Assembly (NCBI GenBank): GCA_015062085.1
Contig: SUVI01000111.1
Coordinates: 1-14,784 of the forward strand
Length of the DNA stretch: 14,784 nucleotides
Source: Planctomycetaceae bacterium
GTDB lineage: Bacteria > Planctomycetota > Planctomycetia > Pirellulales > Thermoguttaceae
Reading direction: 5' to 3'
In this document: positions 1-8,007 of the stretch, in pieces
Layout of the letters: every line of letters starts with the position of its first letter
How positions within the stretch are numbered: the stretch's first letter is position 1
Notes under the pieces: generated by a model
Seen by the model: the letters and a program-made list of their open reading frames with translations, nothing else
Told to the model about the DNA's origin: nothing
Databases searched by the model: none
Translations under genes and position numbers: made by a program

Positions 1-110
1 AGGGACGTGAGTTGAGGGACGTGAGTTGAGGGACGTGAGTTGAGGGACGTGAGTTGAGGGACGTGAGTTGAGGGACGTGAGTTGAGGGACGTGAGTTGAA
101 GGACGTGAGT
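1..110. repeat. 14-bp tandem repeat array (7.9 copies)
   Basis: The unit AGGGACGTGAGTTG is repeated head to tail seven times without error (1-98). An eighth copy (99-110) lacks its last two bases and has one G-to-A change. The window starts inside the array, so the full copy number is unknown. The unit is not a multiple of three and contains TGA in two registers, so every frame is closed and the array is non-coding. It is a minisatellite of the kind that varies in copy number between strains. Confidence 0.95.
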
Positions 111-445
111 GCCGCAGAAACTCACAGAAAAGGCAGGAGGAAAGGCCGTGAAAGTTTCCTGATGCGAATTTCACGGAACGCACGGAAACACACGCTTTGG
201 GGCGTTTAAGATCAGTGTGTTTCTGCGAGCCGTCTGTTTCTTGGAAAAAATCTGATTTTTTGCCTGAGTTCCTCGTTTTTTTCATTGAATTGCCGTGCCG
301 GGGGGTAGGCAAAACGGCTGAAATCTGGTATACTAGATTCGATTTTGCGTTTTTTCAGTCTGGATTTCTTCCGCATGCCAGAAATTCAGAAACGTTTCCC
401 AAGAAACATTTCCCAAGAAATTTTCCCCAAAGAAAAAAGAGTCCC
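111..445. other. Intergenic leader with a hairpin and short direct repeats
   Basis: No gene is supported here. Positions 146-153 (CCGTGAAA) and 169-176 (TTTCACGG) form a perfect 8-bp stem with a 15-base loop and no T-run after it. The surrounding 'cacaga', 'cacgga' and 'cacacg' words resemble dispersed intergenic repeats of some bacterial genomes. The word TTCCCAAGAAA occurs twice between about 390 and 420, and a related TTCCCCAAAGAAA follows just before the radical SAM start. An open frame runs through 197-445 into the radical SAM gene, but its translation resembles no radical SAM N-terminus and is treated as untranslated leader. Confidence 0.5.
306..334 (+). promoter_or_regulatory. Candidate sigma-70-type promoter for the radical SAM gene
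   Basis: TAGGCA (306-311, four of six matches to TTGACA) is separated by 17 bases from TATACT (329-334, five of six matches to TATAAT). It lies about 110 bases upstream of the chosen ATG at 446. This is a motif match only. It agrees with starting the gene at 446 instead of using the longer open frame. Confidence 0.45.
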
Positions 446-2269
446 ATGAACTATTCTGAAATCCTTCGTCATACGATTTTTCCGCAGGTCCAGACTCCCG
501 GTCAGTATGTTGGCGGTGAGCTGAACATGACGGTCAAAGATCCCGCATCGGTCCAAGGCCGATTTTGCCTCTGTTTCCCCGACACGTACGCGATCGGCAT
601 GAGCTGCCATGGGATCCAGGTCCTTTACTCGGCGATCAATCAGGATCCGGATTGGTACTGCGAGCGCGTTTTTGCGCCGATGCGCGACATGGAGAAACTG
701 CTTGAGGAGCACGATCTGCCGCTTTGCTCTCTCGAGACGACCACGCCGCTTTTCGAGTTTGACGTTCTGGGCTTTTCGCTTCAGCACGAGCTGGCATACT
801 CGAACGTTCTGACGGTTTTGAAGTCTGGCCGGATCCCGCTTTTGCGATCTGAACGCCGAGAAAAGGATCCTCTCGTCATTGCGGGCGGTCCGTGCGTGCA
901 GAATCCGGAACCGATGAGCGATTTCATCGACGCGTTCGTCATGGGGGACGGTGAGGAAGCGGACTTGGCGCTGGCGAAGGAGTGGCTTGCGCTTCAGTCG
1001 GAGCCGGGGAATTCGCGGAAAGAGAATCTGCGCAAGATCGCGAAGAAATTCCCGTGGCTCTACGTGCCGGCCTGTTTCACGCACCGGGTCGAGAACGGGC
1101 TGGAGATACCGTACCCAGAGTCCGAGGAGATCCCGGCGAAGATCACGCAGGCGGTCGTGCAGAAGCTGGACGATTTCCCGCTCCCGGAGAAGCCGATCGT
1201 GCCGAACGTTTCTGCCGTTCAGGACCGCATTGCGCTGGAGATCATGCGCGGCTGCCCTTGGCAGTGCCGATTCTGCCAGAGCAATCCGATCCGCCGTCCA
1301 GTACGTTCCCGCAAGCCGGAGAATCTGCTCGCCAGTGCGCGGGCGGCCGTTGCGAACACGGGACACTGCGAGATCTCGCTTCTTTCGCTTTCTACCAGTG
1401 ACTACCCGTGGTTCGAGCAGCTGGCGACGCAGCTTCGTGAGGAAATGCGTCCGAAAAACGTCTCGGTCTCCGTGCCGAGCCTGCGCGTGAATGAGCATCT
1501 TGCGGAAGTCGGCGAAACGCTTTCCACGGAGCGCCACAGTGGACTGACCATCGCCCCGGAAGCGGCTCGCGACGATATGCGGCGGGTCATCGGAAAGCGG
1601 GTCACGAACGACGATCTCATGGCGGGGTGCCGGATCGCGTTCGAGAATGGATTTCAGCGCGTGAAGCTCTACTTCATGGTCGGCCTTCCTGGAGAGCGTG
1701 CCGAGGACATCGACGGCATGATCGAGCTGGCGCGGAAGATCGGAAATCTTGGAAAAGAGGTCTCCGGGAGATTTCCAACGGTGGTCGTGAGCGTTTCGAA
1801 TCTCGTTCCGAAACCGCAGACTCCGCTTCAGTGGTTCCCGATGGCGCGCCGTGAGTACATCGTGCAGGCGCAGCGGTACCTCCGTTTCCGAAAACTGCCC
1901 GGATGGATCCAGCTCAAATACCATGAAGTAAACGGAAGTCTCCTTGAGGGCGTCTTCTGCCGCGGGGACCGAACGCTTGGACGCGCGATTTTGCGAGCGT
2001 GGGAAAAAGGTGCGCGTTTCGATTCATGGAGCGACCAGTTCCAGCCGGACATCTGGTGGGAGTCGCTGGAAGAGTGCGGCATCGATCTGGAGCTTTTCCT
2101 CCACACTCCGCGTACGCCGGAAATGCGTTTGCCGTGGAGTCACGTCGAGATCTTCCAGGGGATCGCGTATTTGGAGAAAGAATTCCGGAAAGCGGAAGAG
2201 GACATTCAGGCTATGGAGCCGTCGGAGAAAACGATGGAAGTGCAGGAACCGGAAAGAAAGAAAAAGTAG
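446..2269 (+). CDS. B12-binding-type radical SAM protein (TIGR03960-like)
   Basis: This 607-residue protein resembles the TIGR03960 / YgiQ-like group of radical SAM proteins. An N-terminal cobalamin-binding-like domain (about 1-230, with the segments PDTYAIGMS and VIAGGPCVQNPEP) precedes the radical SAM core. The iron-sulfur motif is CPWQCRFC, with C270, C274 and C277 expected to bind the [4Fe-4S] cluster that cleaves S-adenosylmethionine. The later segment YFMVGLPGE is typical of the barrel. In many relatives this protein is fused to, or sits beside, a DUF2344 (TIGR03936) domain; none is seen here and the protein ends in a charged tail. The start at 446 was chosen because homologues begin near MNYSEIL and a purine-rich stretch precedes it; the frame stays open back to 197. 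The substrate is unknown and the enzyme is expected to be cytosolic. Confidence 0.88.
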   Translation: MNYSEILRHTIFPQVQTPGQYVGGELNMTVKDPASVQGRFCLCFPDTYAIGMSCHGIQVLYSAINQDPDWYCERVFAPMRDMEKLLEEHDLPLCSLETTTPLFEFDVLGFSLQHELAYSNVLTVLKSGRIPLLRSERREKDPLVIAGGPCVQNPEPMSDFIDAFVMGDGEEADLALAKEWLALQSEPGNSRKENLRKIAKKFPWLYVPACFTHRVENGLEIPYPESEEIPAKITQAVVQKLDDFPLPEKPIVPNVSAVQDRIALEIMRGCPWQCRFCQSNPIRRPVRSRKPENLLASARAAVANTGHCEISLLSLSTSDYPWFEQLATQLREEMRPKNVSVSVPSLRVNEHLAEVGETLSTERHSGLTIAPEAARDDMRRVIGKRVTNDDLMAGCRIAFENGFQRVKLYFMVGLPGERAEDIDGMIELARKIGNLGKEVSGRFPTVVVSVSNLVPKPQTPLQWFPMARREYIVQAQRYLRFRKLPGWIQLKYHEVNGSLLEGVFCRGDRTLGRAILRAWEKGARFDSWSDQFQPDIWWESLEECGIDLELFLHTPRTPEMRLPWSHVEIFQGIAYLEKEFRKAEEDIQAMEPSEKTMEVQEPERKKK

Positions 2270-2386
2270 TTCACTTGAGCAGAGTGCGGGGCAGAGCAGG
2301 GGAGTGCTTGCGTTTCGTCTTGCCGCGTGTGCAGGAAAACGCATGAGCTCCTAAAGAGACGAAAAGAAAAAGAAGAGAGATTTTCC

Positions 2387-2842
2387 ATGAGAGCGTGCAT
2401 TCAGAGAGTTTCATCCGCCAGCGTGCGCGTCGCCGGTGAACTGGTCGGAGAGATCGGAACGGGGATCCTGGTCCTTCTCGGCGTCGCGGCAGACGATACG
2501 GAAACGGACTTGACGGCACTCGCCGACAAAATGGCGGGGCTGCGCATTTTTGAAGATCCGGAAGAGCGGATGAATCTTTCGCTCGCAGACGTTGGCGGTG
2601 AGATCCTCGTCGTGAGCCAGTTCACGCTCTACGCGGATTGCCGCAAAGGCCGCCGTCCCAGCTTCACGGAAGCCGCGCCTCCTGAAAAGGCGGAACGTGA
2701 CTACCTTGCGTTCGTCGAGTACCTCCGCGAAAAGGGATTTCACGTCGCGACGGGGAAATTTCGTGCGATGATGGAAGTCTCACTCACGAACGACGGGCCC
2801 GTGACCATTTGGCTGGATAGCCGGGAGCTGGTGAGAAAATGA
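2387..2842 (+). CDS. dtd: D-aminoacyl-tRNA deacylase
   Basis: This 151-residue protein hydrolyses the ester bond of D-amino acids (and glycine) wrongly attached to tRNA, a cytosolic proofreading step. It has the full family length and both signature motifs: SQFTL (77-81), which forms one side of the active site, and the Gly-cisPro motif in NDGPVT (GP at 137-138), which enforces chiral selection. The N-terminus [13 protein letters not shown] is typical. The ATG at 2387 follows AGAAGAGAG and gives the family-length protein; the frame stays open 60 bases further upstream. The TGA stop overlaps the next start (ATGA at 2839-2842), so it is translationally coupled to the cvpA-like gene. Confidence 0.96.
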   Translation: MRACIQRVSSASVRVAGELVGEIGTGILVLLGVAADDTETDLTALADKMAGLRIFEDPEERMNLSLADVGGEILVVSQFTLYADCRKGRRPSFTEAAPPEKAERDYLAFVEYLREKGFHVATGKFRAMMEVSLTNDGPVTIWLDSRELVRK

Positions 2843-3609
2843 CGCCGCGAGACTGGTTTGATCTGGCGATCCTCCTTTTTCTGGCCGTCGGGATGGTCTG
2901 GGGATTCCTGCGCGGATTCCTTTCGTCGTTTGCGTTCCTGCTCGCGACGGTCTCCGGCATCTGGGGAGCACGCCATTTTCAGGAAAGTGCGTTGAAACTC
3001 TGTGGTCTGGAACCATCCTGGATCGCGCGCAGTCTAGCTTTTTTCGTCCTTTTCGCGCTCATTTCCATGCTCGTGCACCAGTTCATGAACATTTTGGAGC
3101 GATTCGTCGAAAAACAGCGGCTCATGACCTGGAATCGCATTCTGGGAATGGTTTACGGAACGGGTTTCAGTTTAGCCGTCTGCTGGATCTTCGCCTGGTT
3201 TCTGACGGAATTCCCGCAGACTCGCCTCGCCGTCACGCACTCCCGAAGTGCCCGTTACCTGGTCGTTCTCGCGGAATTCAGTCAGGAAGTCCAAGCCCAA
3301 AAGGGGACCCACGCCATTTCGGAGAGTCTTGAGAGCGTACGAACTGGAACGGCGTCCAGAGCTGGGAACTCAGCGGGGAACTCGGTAGGGAACTCGGCTG
3401 GAAATGCAGGAGCGGATCCAGACTCGGATCTCGACTCGGAAGCGTTGGCCAGCTCGATCCGGGACACTTTCATCGAGCGCGTGCAGGAAGACGCTGCCAT
3501 CCCGAAGCAGGAACCGCCGCAAACCGAGGGAAAAAGTTCTGCGCTTCCCGGGTTTCTTGACAGCCTGGACGAAAAAATGTCCGGGATCCTTCCAGAAGAT
3601 CAGCGGTAA
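2839..3609 (+). CDS. CvpA-like integral membrane protein
   Basis: A 256-residue protein whose first 130 residues match the CvpA (colicin V production) family. It has four hydrophobic segments at about 7-23, 30-45, 62-82 and 102-125, and the family-like stretch [20 protein letters not shown]. CvpA proteins are inner-membrane proteins with no settled biochemical role. The C-terminal half (about 145-256) is hydrophilic, acidic and low in complexity, and is probably cytoplasmic and disordered. It contains the repeat [13 protein letters not shown], encoded by three 12-bp units at 3364-3399. The gene overlaps dtd by four bases and is probably cotranscribed with it. Confidence 0.8.
   Translation: MTPRDWFDLAILLFLAVGMVWGFLRGFLSSFAFLLATVSGIWGARHFQESALKLCGLEPSWIARSLAFFVLFALISMLVHQFMNILERFVEKQRLMTWNRILGMVYGTGFSLAVCWIFAWFLTEFPQTRLAVTHSRSARYLVVLAEFSQEVQAQKGTHAISESLESVRTGTASRAGNSAGNSVGNSAGNAGADPDSDLDSEALASSIRDTFIERVQEDAAIPKQEPPQTEGKSSALPGFLDSLDEKMSGILPEDQR
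3364..3399 (+). repeat. Three 12-bp tandem repeats inside the CvpA-like gene
   Basis: The units GGGAACTCAGCG, GGGAACTCGGTA and GGGAACTCGGCT follow one another in frame and encode [12 protein letters not shown] in the disordered tail. The array is in frame, so a gain or loss of units would change tail length without a frameshift. Confidence 0.85.
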
Positions 3610-3672
3610 GTTTCCTGCGGTAGTTGGTATGCACTTGCCGAAAAGTCAGAAAAGAAATGAGAGGAGGAGATC

Positions 3673-5445
3673 ATGCAGTCTGAAGATTCGTTTTCGATGA
3701 ACACTCAGGCGACTTTTTCCATGCCGTCGGAGGCTGAAAATCCGTTACGGTCCGGGGTGACGTTTGACGGATTCGAGCTGACGGAGCGTCTTGGGCGAGG
3801 CGGGCTTGGGGAAGTTTGGAAAGCGTACCGGCAGGACGAAAAACGGTTCGTCGCGCTGAAATTCGTGCCGCGGGACCTTCTCATCTACGAGGAAGAGCTT
3901 CTGCGCGTGGAGGGCACGTTTCGCAAGATCGAGGCGCTCCACCACGAAAACATCTGCCCGCTTTACGGAATGCGCCGTCATCCGGAGCTTGGGCCGTACC
4001 TCGTGTTTCGATTTCTTGACGGTCTGACGCTGAATCTTCTCTTCATTCAGAAATTCCTGAACTGCGGGAAAACCATGCCGCTGAAGCTGGCCGTCTCCAT
4101 CCTGCGTCCGGTCGCGGAGGCGTTGGACTATGCGCACGGAAAGGGCCTCATTCACCGGGACGTGAAGCCGGGAAACATCATGCTCGAAATGGGGCGCTTG
4201 AAGGACGGGAGTCTCGATTTTTCCAGGATCCGGAGCGTCCAGCTCATCGATTTTGGTCAGGCTGCGTTTCGGTCGGGACTCTCGCGTATTTCGATGAGTG
4301 AGGGAACGCCTCCCCCTCCCGGAACCAGCGGAACGGTGCCGTTCATGAGTCCGGAACAGTTCCAGGGAAAGCCGCAGGACGCACAGTGCGACCAGTACGC
4401 GCTCGCCGTGACTGCGTACGAGCTTCTTTCAGGGCATTTGCCGTTCGTTGCAGACGATCCGGCGATCCTCACCAACTGCATCCTGAACGTTCAGCCGGAC
4501 CCCATCGACGGACTTCCCGACTCCGTAAACTCCGCCCTCCTGCGAGCCTTGGCCAAAGATCCGAAACAGCGTTTCCTCACCTGCCAGGAATTCATCCGCG
4601 CGCTGGAAGCTCTGAAAACTCCGGAAGCTCTGAAAACTCCGGAAGCTCTGAAAACTCCGGATGAAAATGAATTCGCAGAAACAGGAACGGAGACCAAGGC
4701 ACAGAAAAAAACGAAAAGATCCCGCTCGACTCCATGGGTAAAACAGGAGACGACGGTGTGGTCTGGAGATGCTGATTCTGGTCCGAAAATCATCATGAGC
4801 GACTCACCGAATGGACCGCAGATTCAGTTTTCTATACCTGGCAGCGAGCCCCACAAACCAAACACAGACTTTTTTTCCAGTTTTTCGAAACCGCGAATGG
4901 AAACGATCCTCCTTGCGTACCGGAACAAACTTACGCAATACAAACAAAACTGCATCAATTTTGGACTTCAAAGTTCGCAGGCAGAGCAGGGGGCGCAAGA
5001 GGTTCGGGAAGCGGGGGCCGCGGCATTTCGGCAGGTCGGCGAGATCTTGGCCTCCGCAAAAAAACGGCATGAGGAACTCCTCGCCATGGGAATGCTGAAA
5101 ACAGCTCCCGACGTCCAAAGCGCCGTTGCAGACATTCGGCAGTTGACGCATTTTCAGGAAACGTTTACGGAATCCGAGGTCAAGTATCATCTAAATGGCG
5201 GAGTGATCGTGGAAGGCGGACAAAAAGCACGCCGCAAACAAAACTGGGGCTGCGGGTGCGGGTGCGGAATGCCAATTTTTCTCTTCGGCATCTTCGGACT
5301 TTATATATCGATTATAGATTACCGAAACGGCTGCACCGACTTACTCTTTGAAGGTTTCTGTTTCACGATCGCGGCTTTGCTCATTGGCGGGAGCATCGTT
5401 GCCTTAAGCCTCTGGAAGCTTTACCGGATCTCACGGGAAAGGTGA
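3673..5445 (+). CDS. Membrane-anchored Hanks-type serine/threonine protein kinase
   Basis: A 590-residue protein with an N-terminal eukaryotic-type kinase domain (about 34-312). Seen directly are the glycine loop GRGGLGEV (41-48), the ATP lysine K63 in VALKF, the catalytic loop HRDVKPGN with D163, the metal-binding DFG (193-195) and the SPEQ version of the APE motif. All key residues are present, so it should be active. After the domain come three EALKTP repeats (312-329), a Lys/Thr-rich linker and a helical, possibly coiled-coil region (about 415-500). A glycine-cysteine run GCGCGCG (526-532) and two hydrophobic segments (about 534-550 and 562-583) follow, placing the kinase on the cytoplasmic face of the membrane. 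An AGGAGG-type ribosome site precedes the ATG. Such kinases are numerous in Planctomycetota and some other phyla. The substrates are unknown. Confidence 0.93.
   Translation: MQSEDSFSMNTQATFSMPSEAENPLRSGVTFDGFELTERLGRGGLGEVWKAYRQDEKRFVALKFVPRDLLIYEEELLRVEGTFRKIEALHHENICPLYGMRRHPELGPYLVFRFLDGLTLNLLFIQKFLNCGKTMPLKLAVSILRPVAEALDYAHGKGLIHRDVKPGNIMLEMGRLKDGSLDFSRIRSVQLIDFGQAAFRSGLSRISMSEGTPPPPGTSGTVPFMSPEQFQGKPQDAQCDQYALAVTAYELLSGHLPFVADDPAILTNCILNVQPDPIDGLPDSVNSALLRALAKDPKQRFLTCQEFIRALEALKTPEALKTPEALKTPDENEFAETGTETKAQKKTKRSRSTPWVKQETTVWSGDADSGPKIIMSDSPNGPQIQFSIPGSEPHKPNTDFFSSFSKPRMETILLAYRNKLTQYKQNCINFGLQSSQAEQGAQEVREAGAAAFRQVGEILASAKKRHEELLAMGMLKTAPDVQSAVADIRQLTHFQETFTESEVKYHLNGGVIVEGGQKARRKQNWGCGCGCGMPIFLFGIFGLYISIIDYRNGCTDLLFEGFCFTIAALLIGGSIVALSLWKLYRISRER
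4606..4659 (+). repeat. Three perfect 18-bp tandem repeats in the kinase linker
   Basis: GAAGCTCTGAAAACTCCG is repeated three times without error, encoding EALKTP three times just after the kinase domain. Perfect identity suggests recent expansion by slippage. Each unit carries a Thr-Pro that could act as a phosphosite, but that is speculation. Confidence 0.93.
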
Positions 5446-5461
5446 ATTTTGAACGCGCGCC

Positions 5462-5549
5462 AAAAGGCAGGGCACGAAAAACACGAATTGGATCTGGGGA
5501 TCCTTAAAATCAGTTCGTGAATTTTGTGTCTTGCCTTTTCGCGTTTTTT
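5462..5549. terminator. Long imperfect hairpin between convergent genes, probable terminator
   Basis: The left arm (5462-5490) and right arm (5511-5539) are each 29 bases. They pair throughout except for two adjacent A:A mismatches, counting G:U pairs. The 20-base loop and its edge contain GGATC-TGGG-GATCC, a smaller nested stem (5490-5503). A run of six T (5544-5549) follows on the plus strand. The location between the end of the kinase gene and the end of the minus-strand hydrolase gene fits a transcription terminator for the kinase. The arms resemble the 'cacgaa' style intergenic repeats, so it could also be a dispersed repeat. Confidence 0.65.
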
Positions 5550-5612
5550 CAGTTAAAGGTCCCCGCCGGTCGATCCCATCGCCCACATGGACGCTCACCG
5601 TAGGGACGATGT

Positions 5613-7004
5613 TTAGAAATGAAGCGCATTCTGTACGGAACGCATCGTCATGTACTCAATGAACTGGTGCGTCGGATAGTCGAGACGAATGACGGAAACT
5701 TTTTTCTGAAGCTCACTGTTCGTGTCAGCCCACGAAGGCCCAACGTAACCGAGCGCCTCAGGAAGCCGACGGGCCGGACCGTTCATGAGGGGGTAGAATT
5801 TCAGAGCCGGATCGGACGTGTTCTGCGTCATTCGAAGCGCGGAAACAGATTCCAGCGCACGTGGAAAAAGCCCATCGGACCCCAGAGCAGTGCATCCGAC
5901 CGCCGGCGCGACAAGCAGAACGTTGATCTCTAACGGTGTAGAAGAAACCATCTGCGTTTCATCCTGCAGCCTATTTTTCACCTCATCGGAGCCATTCCCG
6001 CGTTCAGTACCTTTCCCGCGTTCAGAGGCAGCAGCAGAAGGGGAGTCATCATTCCATGAAAGTTCACTGACGTAGGAATCTCCCGGAAACGCGTCCGACA
6101 GGAATTTACCGCCAAACGAACCTCCGGCTCGGAGATGCAGGGCATTGAGGACCGTGCGCGCTCCAAAACTGTGGGCCGAAAGGAGGACGCGAGAATCAGG
6201 ACGAAGGGAATCGAGCATCTTGGCAAGATAAAAGCCCTGATAGTCGGCAAAATGAGCTTTTGTGGAAAACTCGATCCGTGGACGGTGCGCGACACGTGAA
6301 GCATCCCAGCGCCAGATCACGAGCCTCGCCGGATGATCCGTTTCAAAATGTCGAAGTACAGAAAGCCCCTGCATCACCGCAGTGTTTACCTCAGTACGGT
6401 TCCCATGGACGTAAAAAACGAGGGGCTGAGCAGGGGTTTGAGACTCAAAAAAAGCCTCGTCGTCCCGACGCTCCCACGCAGACCCGTTCCACTGATAGAA
6501 AACGAACTTCCGAAGCTGGGCAAGATCCGGATTTTGACGGGAAGCATAAATGGTATCGATCCTCCAAATATCTGCGACGGACGGATCGTGAGCCGCAGGA
6601 GGCGGAGCCAGAACACAGGAAGCGGAAAACTCAGATCTGGCCGAGGCTTGAGCAGGGGGTTGAGACGAAGGATCGGAGGAATTTAGGGGACTCGGATCAT
6701 TGTGATGAGTGACAACAACACTGGCACCAACGCGAGCCGAGACACCGGGAAGTGTCGAAGCATAAGCAGTGATGCCGGATTGAATATCCGCATCTGAAAA
6801 AATATCTGTTTGTGCATAAAGATCCTCGATAGGAGTTTTTTGGGAAAATGAGGAAGTTGGAGCGTTGTGTAAGTCTGGAGAAGACTGCGCGGATGGTGAA
6901 TGGAGGAAAGAGTTAAAAAGAATACCAATACCATAGATACCGGTCAAAGCAAGGGCCGGAAAGAGGAAACAAAAAACGTGAAAGGCAAAGGAACGGTTTT
7001 TCAT
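5613..7004 (-). CDS. Exported or membrane-anchored alpha/beta hydrolase
   Basis: A 463-residue protein beginning with a basic-then-hydrophobic segment (about 2-30), which acts as a signal peptide or anchor. A Ser/Pro-rich linker follows. The catalytic region shows VHGN (H200), a typical oxyanion-loop motif after a hydrophobic strand, and the nucleophile elbow AHSFG with S279, where the usual first Gly is Ala. The strand NVLLVAPAVG comes later, and a histidine in the C-terminal HQFIEY could complete the triad. The fold and spacing resemble the DUF900-type alpha/beta hydrolases; the substrate is unknown. The start at 7004 was chosen because GGAG lies about seven bases upstream; the frame is open to 7061 but the upstream ATGs lack a ribosome site. 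The gene runs against the kinase and away from the phage genes. Confidence 0.78.
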   Translation of the reverse strand: MKNRSFAFHVFCFLFPALALTGIYGIGILFNSFLHSPSAQSSPDLHNAPTSSFSQKTPIEDLYAQTDIFSDADIQSGITAYASTLPGVSARVGASVVVTHHNDPSPLNSSDPSSQPPAQASARSEFSASCVLAPPPAAHDPSVADIWRIDTIYASRQNPDLAQLRKFVFYQWNGSAWERRDDEAFFESQTPAQPLVFYVHGNRTEVNTAVMQGLSVLRHFETDHPARLVIWRWDASRVAHRPRIEFSTKAHFADYQGFYLAKMLDSLRPDSRVLLSAHSFGARTVLNALHLRAGGSFGGKFLSDAFPGDSYVSELSWNDDSPSAAASERGKGTERGNGSDEVKNRLQDETQMVSSTPLEINVLLVAPAVGCTALGSDGLFPRALESVSALRMTQNTSDPALKFYPLMNGPARRLPEALGYVGPSWADTNSELQKKVSVIRLDYPTHQFIEYMTMRSVQNALHF

Positions 7005-7190
7005 AGTTTTCTCCATAATAAAAGGAGGATGACTCATATCGTATAAAAGAGATTTCGGCATAGAACTTTCCGCAGATTAGTAAAAATCAACAAAAAAGTA
7101 AAATATTACCCACCTTATCAAGCCAAATCAAATCGAGAGCGCCCCTCGTCGTTCGGATCCAACCGCCCCATACATAATTCCACGGGACAA

Positions 7191-7218
7191 ACGTCCGATA
7201 ATGTTTCTTATGTGTTGT
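7191..7218. other. dif-like Xer recombination site, probable left attachment site
   Basis: The core ATAATGTTTCTTATGT (7198-7213) matches 14 of 16 bases of the E. coli dif core ATAATGTATATTATGT, with correctly spaced half-sites around a 6-base centre. The outer parts of the two 11-base arms match poorly, which is common between phyla. It lies between the last host gene and the first phage gene. No integrase is seen in the prophage, as for filamentous phages that use host XerC/XerD. A second copy would be expected beyond the window end. Confidence 0.6.
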
Positions 7219-7229
7219 TTAGCATATAA

Positions 7230-7246
7230 GACGGTAAATGACGGTA
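7230..7246. promoter_or_regulatory. GACGGTA direct repeats, possible operator
   Basis: GACGGTA occurs at 7230-7236 and 7240-7246, one helical turn apart, about 70 bases upstream of the first phage gene. That gene encodes a putative DNA-binding protein. Ribbon-helix-helix repressors often bind tandem repeats with this spacing. The operator role is inference. Confidence 0.3.
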
Positions 7247-7315
7247 CAGAATCGATGGTATAGAGTCCGTCGAGTGTGTATTTTGGCCTTTATTGGTACA
7301 GGAAGGATAATAAAA

Positions 7316-7678
7316 ATGGCAAAATCGGACGTTGAACAGGATTTAAACGATCTTGACAAATCAATTATGCAATCTGTAATTGATGAAACACAAGAGGAAC
7401 ATATTGTTTATGTTTCAGGGAAAGCCTATTATGCGGACGAAGAGGGTAACATTAAACGTCCCCGCGGTCGTTTGCCTGGATGTGGGAAGTTTGGTTTTCC
7501 TACCGTGATTATGAGAATTCCGCTCCCGTTGGTTCCATTCATAGAAGGTATTCTTGCCAAATGTGAGGAACTCGAACAATGCAGAAAAAATGTACAGCAA
7601 AATCTACTTAATACCAGCGTTGAATTTTGCTTTACAGACAGTCCGGAGGATTTTACTTTCACAGAGGAGGTATCTTGA
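7316..7678 (+). CDS. Small putative DNA-binding protein, first phage gene
   Basis: A 120-residue soluble protein with no signal or TM segment. Residues 50-75 contain RGRLPGCGKFGFPT followed by a strand-like MRIPLPLVPFI and a helix. This resembles small regulators in which an RG(R/K)xxGxGKFG stretch precedes a ribbon-helix-helix-like 'vRvP..l...i' segment. The N-terminus is acidic and helical. The ATG at 7316 has AGGAAGGA upstream; the open frame reaches 7238 without a ribosome site. The stop overlaps the next ATG (TGATG at 7676-7680). It could regulate the phage operon, but the family assignment is by motif resemblance only. Confidence 0.6.
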   Translation: MAKSDVEQDLNDLDKSIMQSVIDETQEEHIVYVSGKAYYADEEGNIKRPRGRLPGCGKFGFPTVIMRIPLPLVPFIEGILAKCEELEQCRKNVQQNLLNTSVEFCFTDSPEDFTFTEEVS

Positions 7679-8007
7679 TGGAAAGCAGGGATGCGAAGTT
7701 ATCACAGGATGTGATCATTAAGCATGTGAAAGAGTACCTTGTAGCAATTTACCGTACTTCAATTGAATTTAAACGAAAGTTAGCTATCGGCGTGTTTCGT
7801 GCGTATGTTCACGGGCTGGGTGACGGTGGGGCGATTCCTCGGACTACTGAATTTACCGTTTGCGCGCAGGATTTTGACGAGTTGACTTTCCGCCGCGCTA
7901 ATGTTACCATTGTTTTTTTACTGAAGGAAGGTTTCCACATGAAAAATGGCGGTGTGGCTTTTGTTAATGATGATTTGATCGAATGGGCTATGCGAGGTGG
8001 TAAATGA
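7678..8007 (+). CDS. Hypothetical phage protein, 109 residues
   Basis: Not recognised. It is a soluble protein with a helical N-terminal half (VIIKHVKEYLVAIYRTSIEF) and a strand-rich C-terminal half (TEFTVCAQDF, VTIVFLLKEG, GGVAFVND). GAGGAGG lies upstream of the ATG, and the start overlaps the previous stop by one base. The stop overlaps the next start (ATGA). Inoviruses need a single-stranded-DNA-binding protein in the replication module, and this size and strand content would allow it, but no motif supports that. Confidence 0.7.
   Translation: MESRDAKLSQDVIIKHVKEYLVAIYRTSIEFKRKLAIGVFRAYVHGLGDGGAIPRTTEFTVCAQDFDELTFRRANVTIVFLLKEGFHMKNGGVAFVNDDLIEWAMRGGK

Larger units (their letters stand above)
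7005..7315. other. Divergent intergenic region spanning the host-prophage junction
   Basis: No gene is supported. The region holds the upstream sequence of the minus-strand hydrolase, the dif-like site (7191-7218), a short GGAC-AAAC-GTCC hairpin (7184-7195) touching it and the GACGGTA direct repeats (7230-7246). It ends with the ribosome site of the first phage gene. The text on the phage side is AT-richer than the host genes. No promoter with both a good -35 and a good -10 was found by eye on either strand. Confidence 0.5.

Noticed and set aside
1..110. CRISPR array
   Set aside because: The repeats are contiguous 14-bp units without spacers.
197..445. N-terminal extension of the radical SAM frame
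   Set aside because: The extension resembles no radical SAM N-terminus, crosses a candidate promoter at 306-334, and the ATG at 446 gives a family-like start.
386..1924. Long minus-strand open frame (512 codons) opposite the radical SAM gene
   Set aside because: It is antisense to a clearly conserved enzyme, Arg/His-rich, and has no recognisable motif; it is a by-product of the codon use of the real gene.
4386..4664. Overlapping frame with SSENSG repeats in the kinase gene
   Set aside because: It is an out-of-frame reading of the same 18-bp repeats; the kinase frame is continuous with all catalytic motifs.
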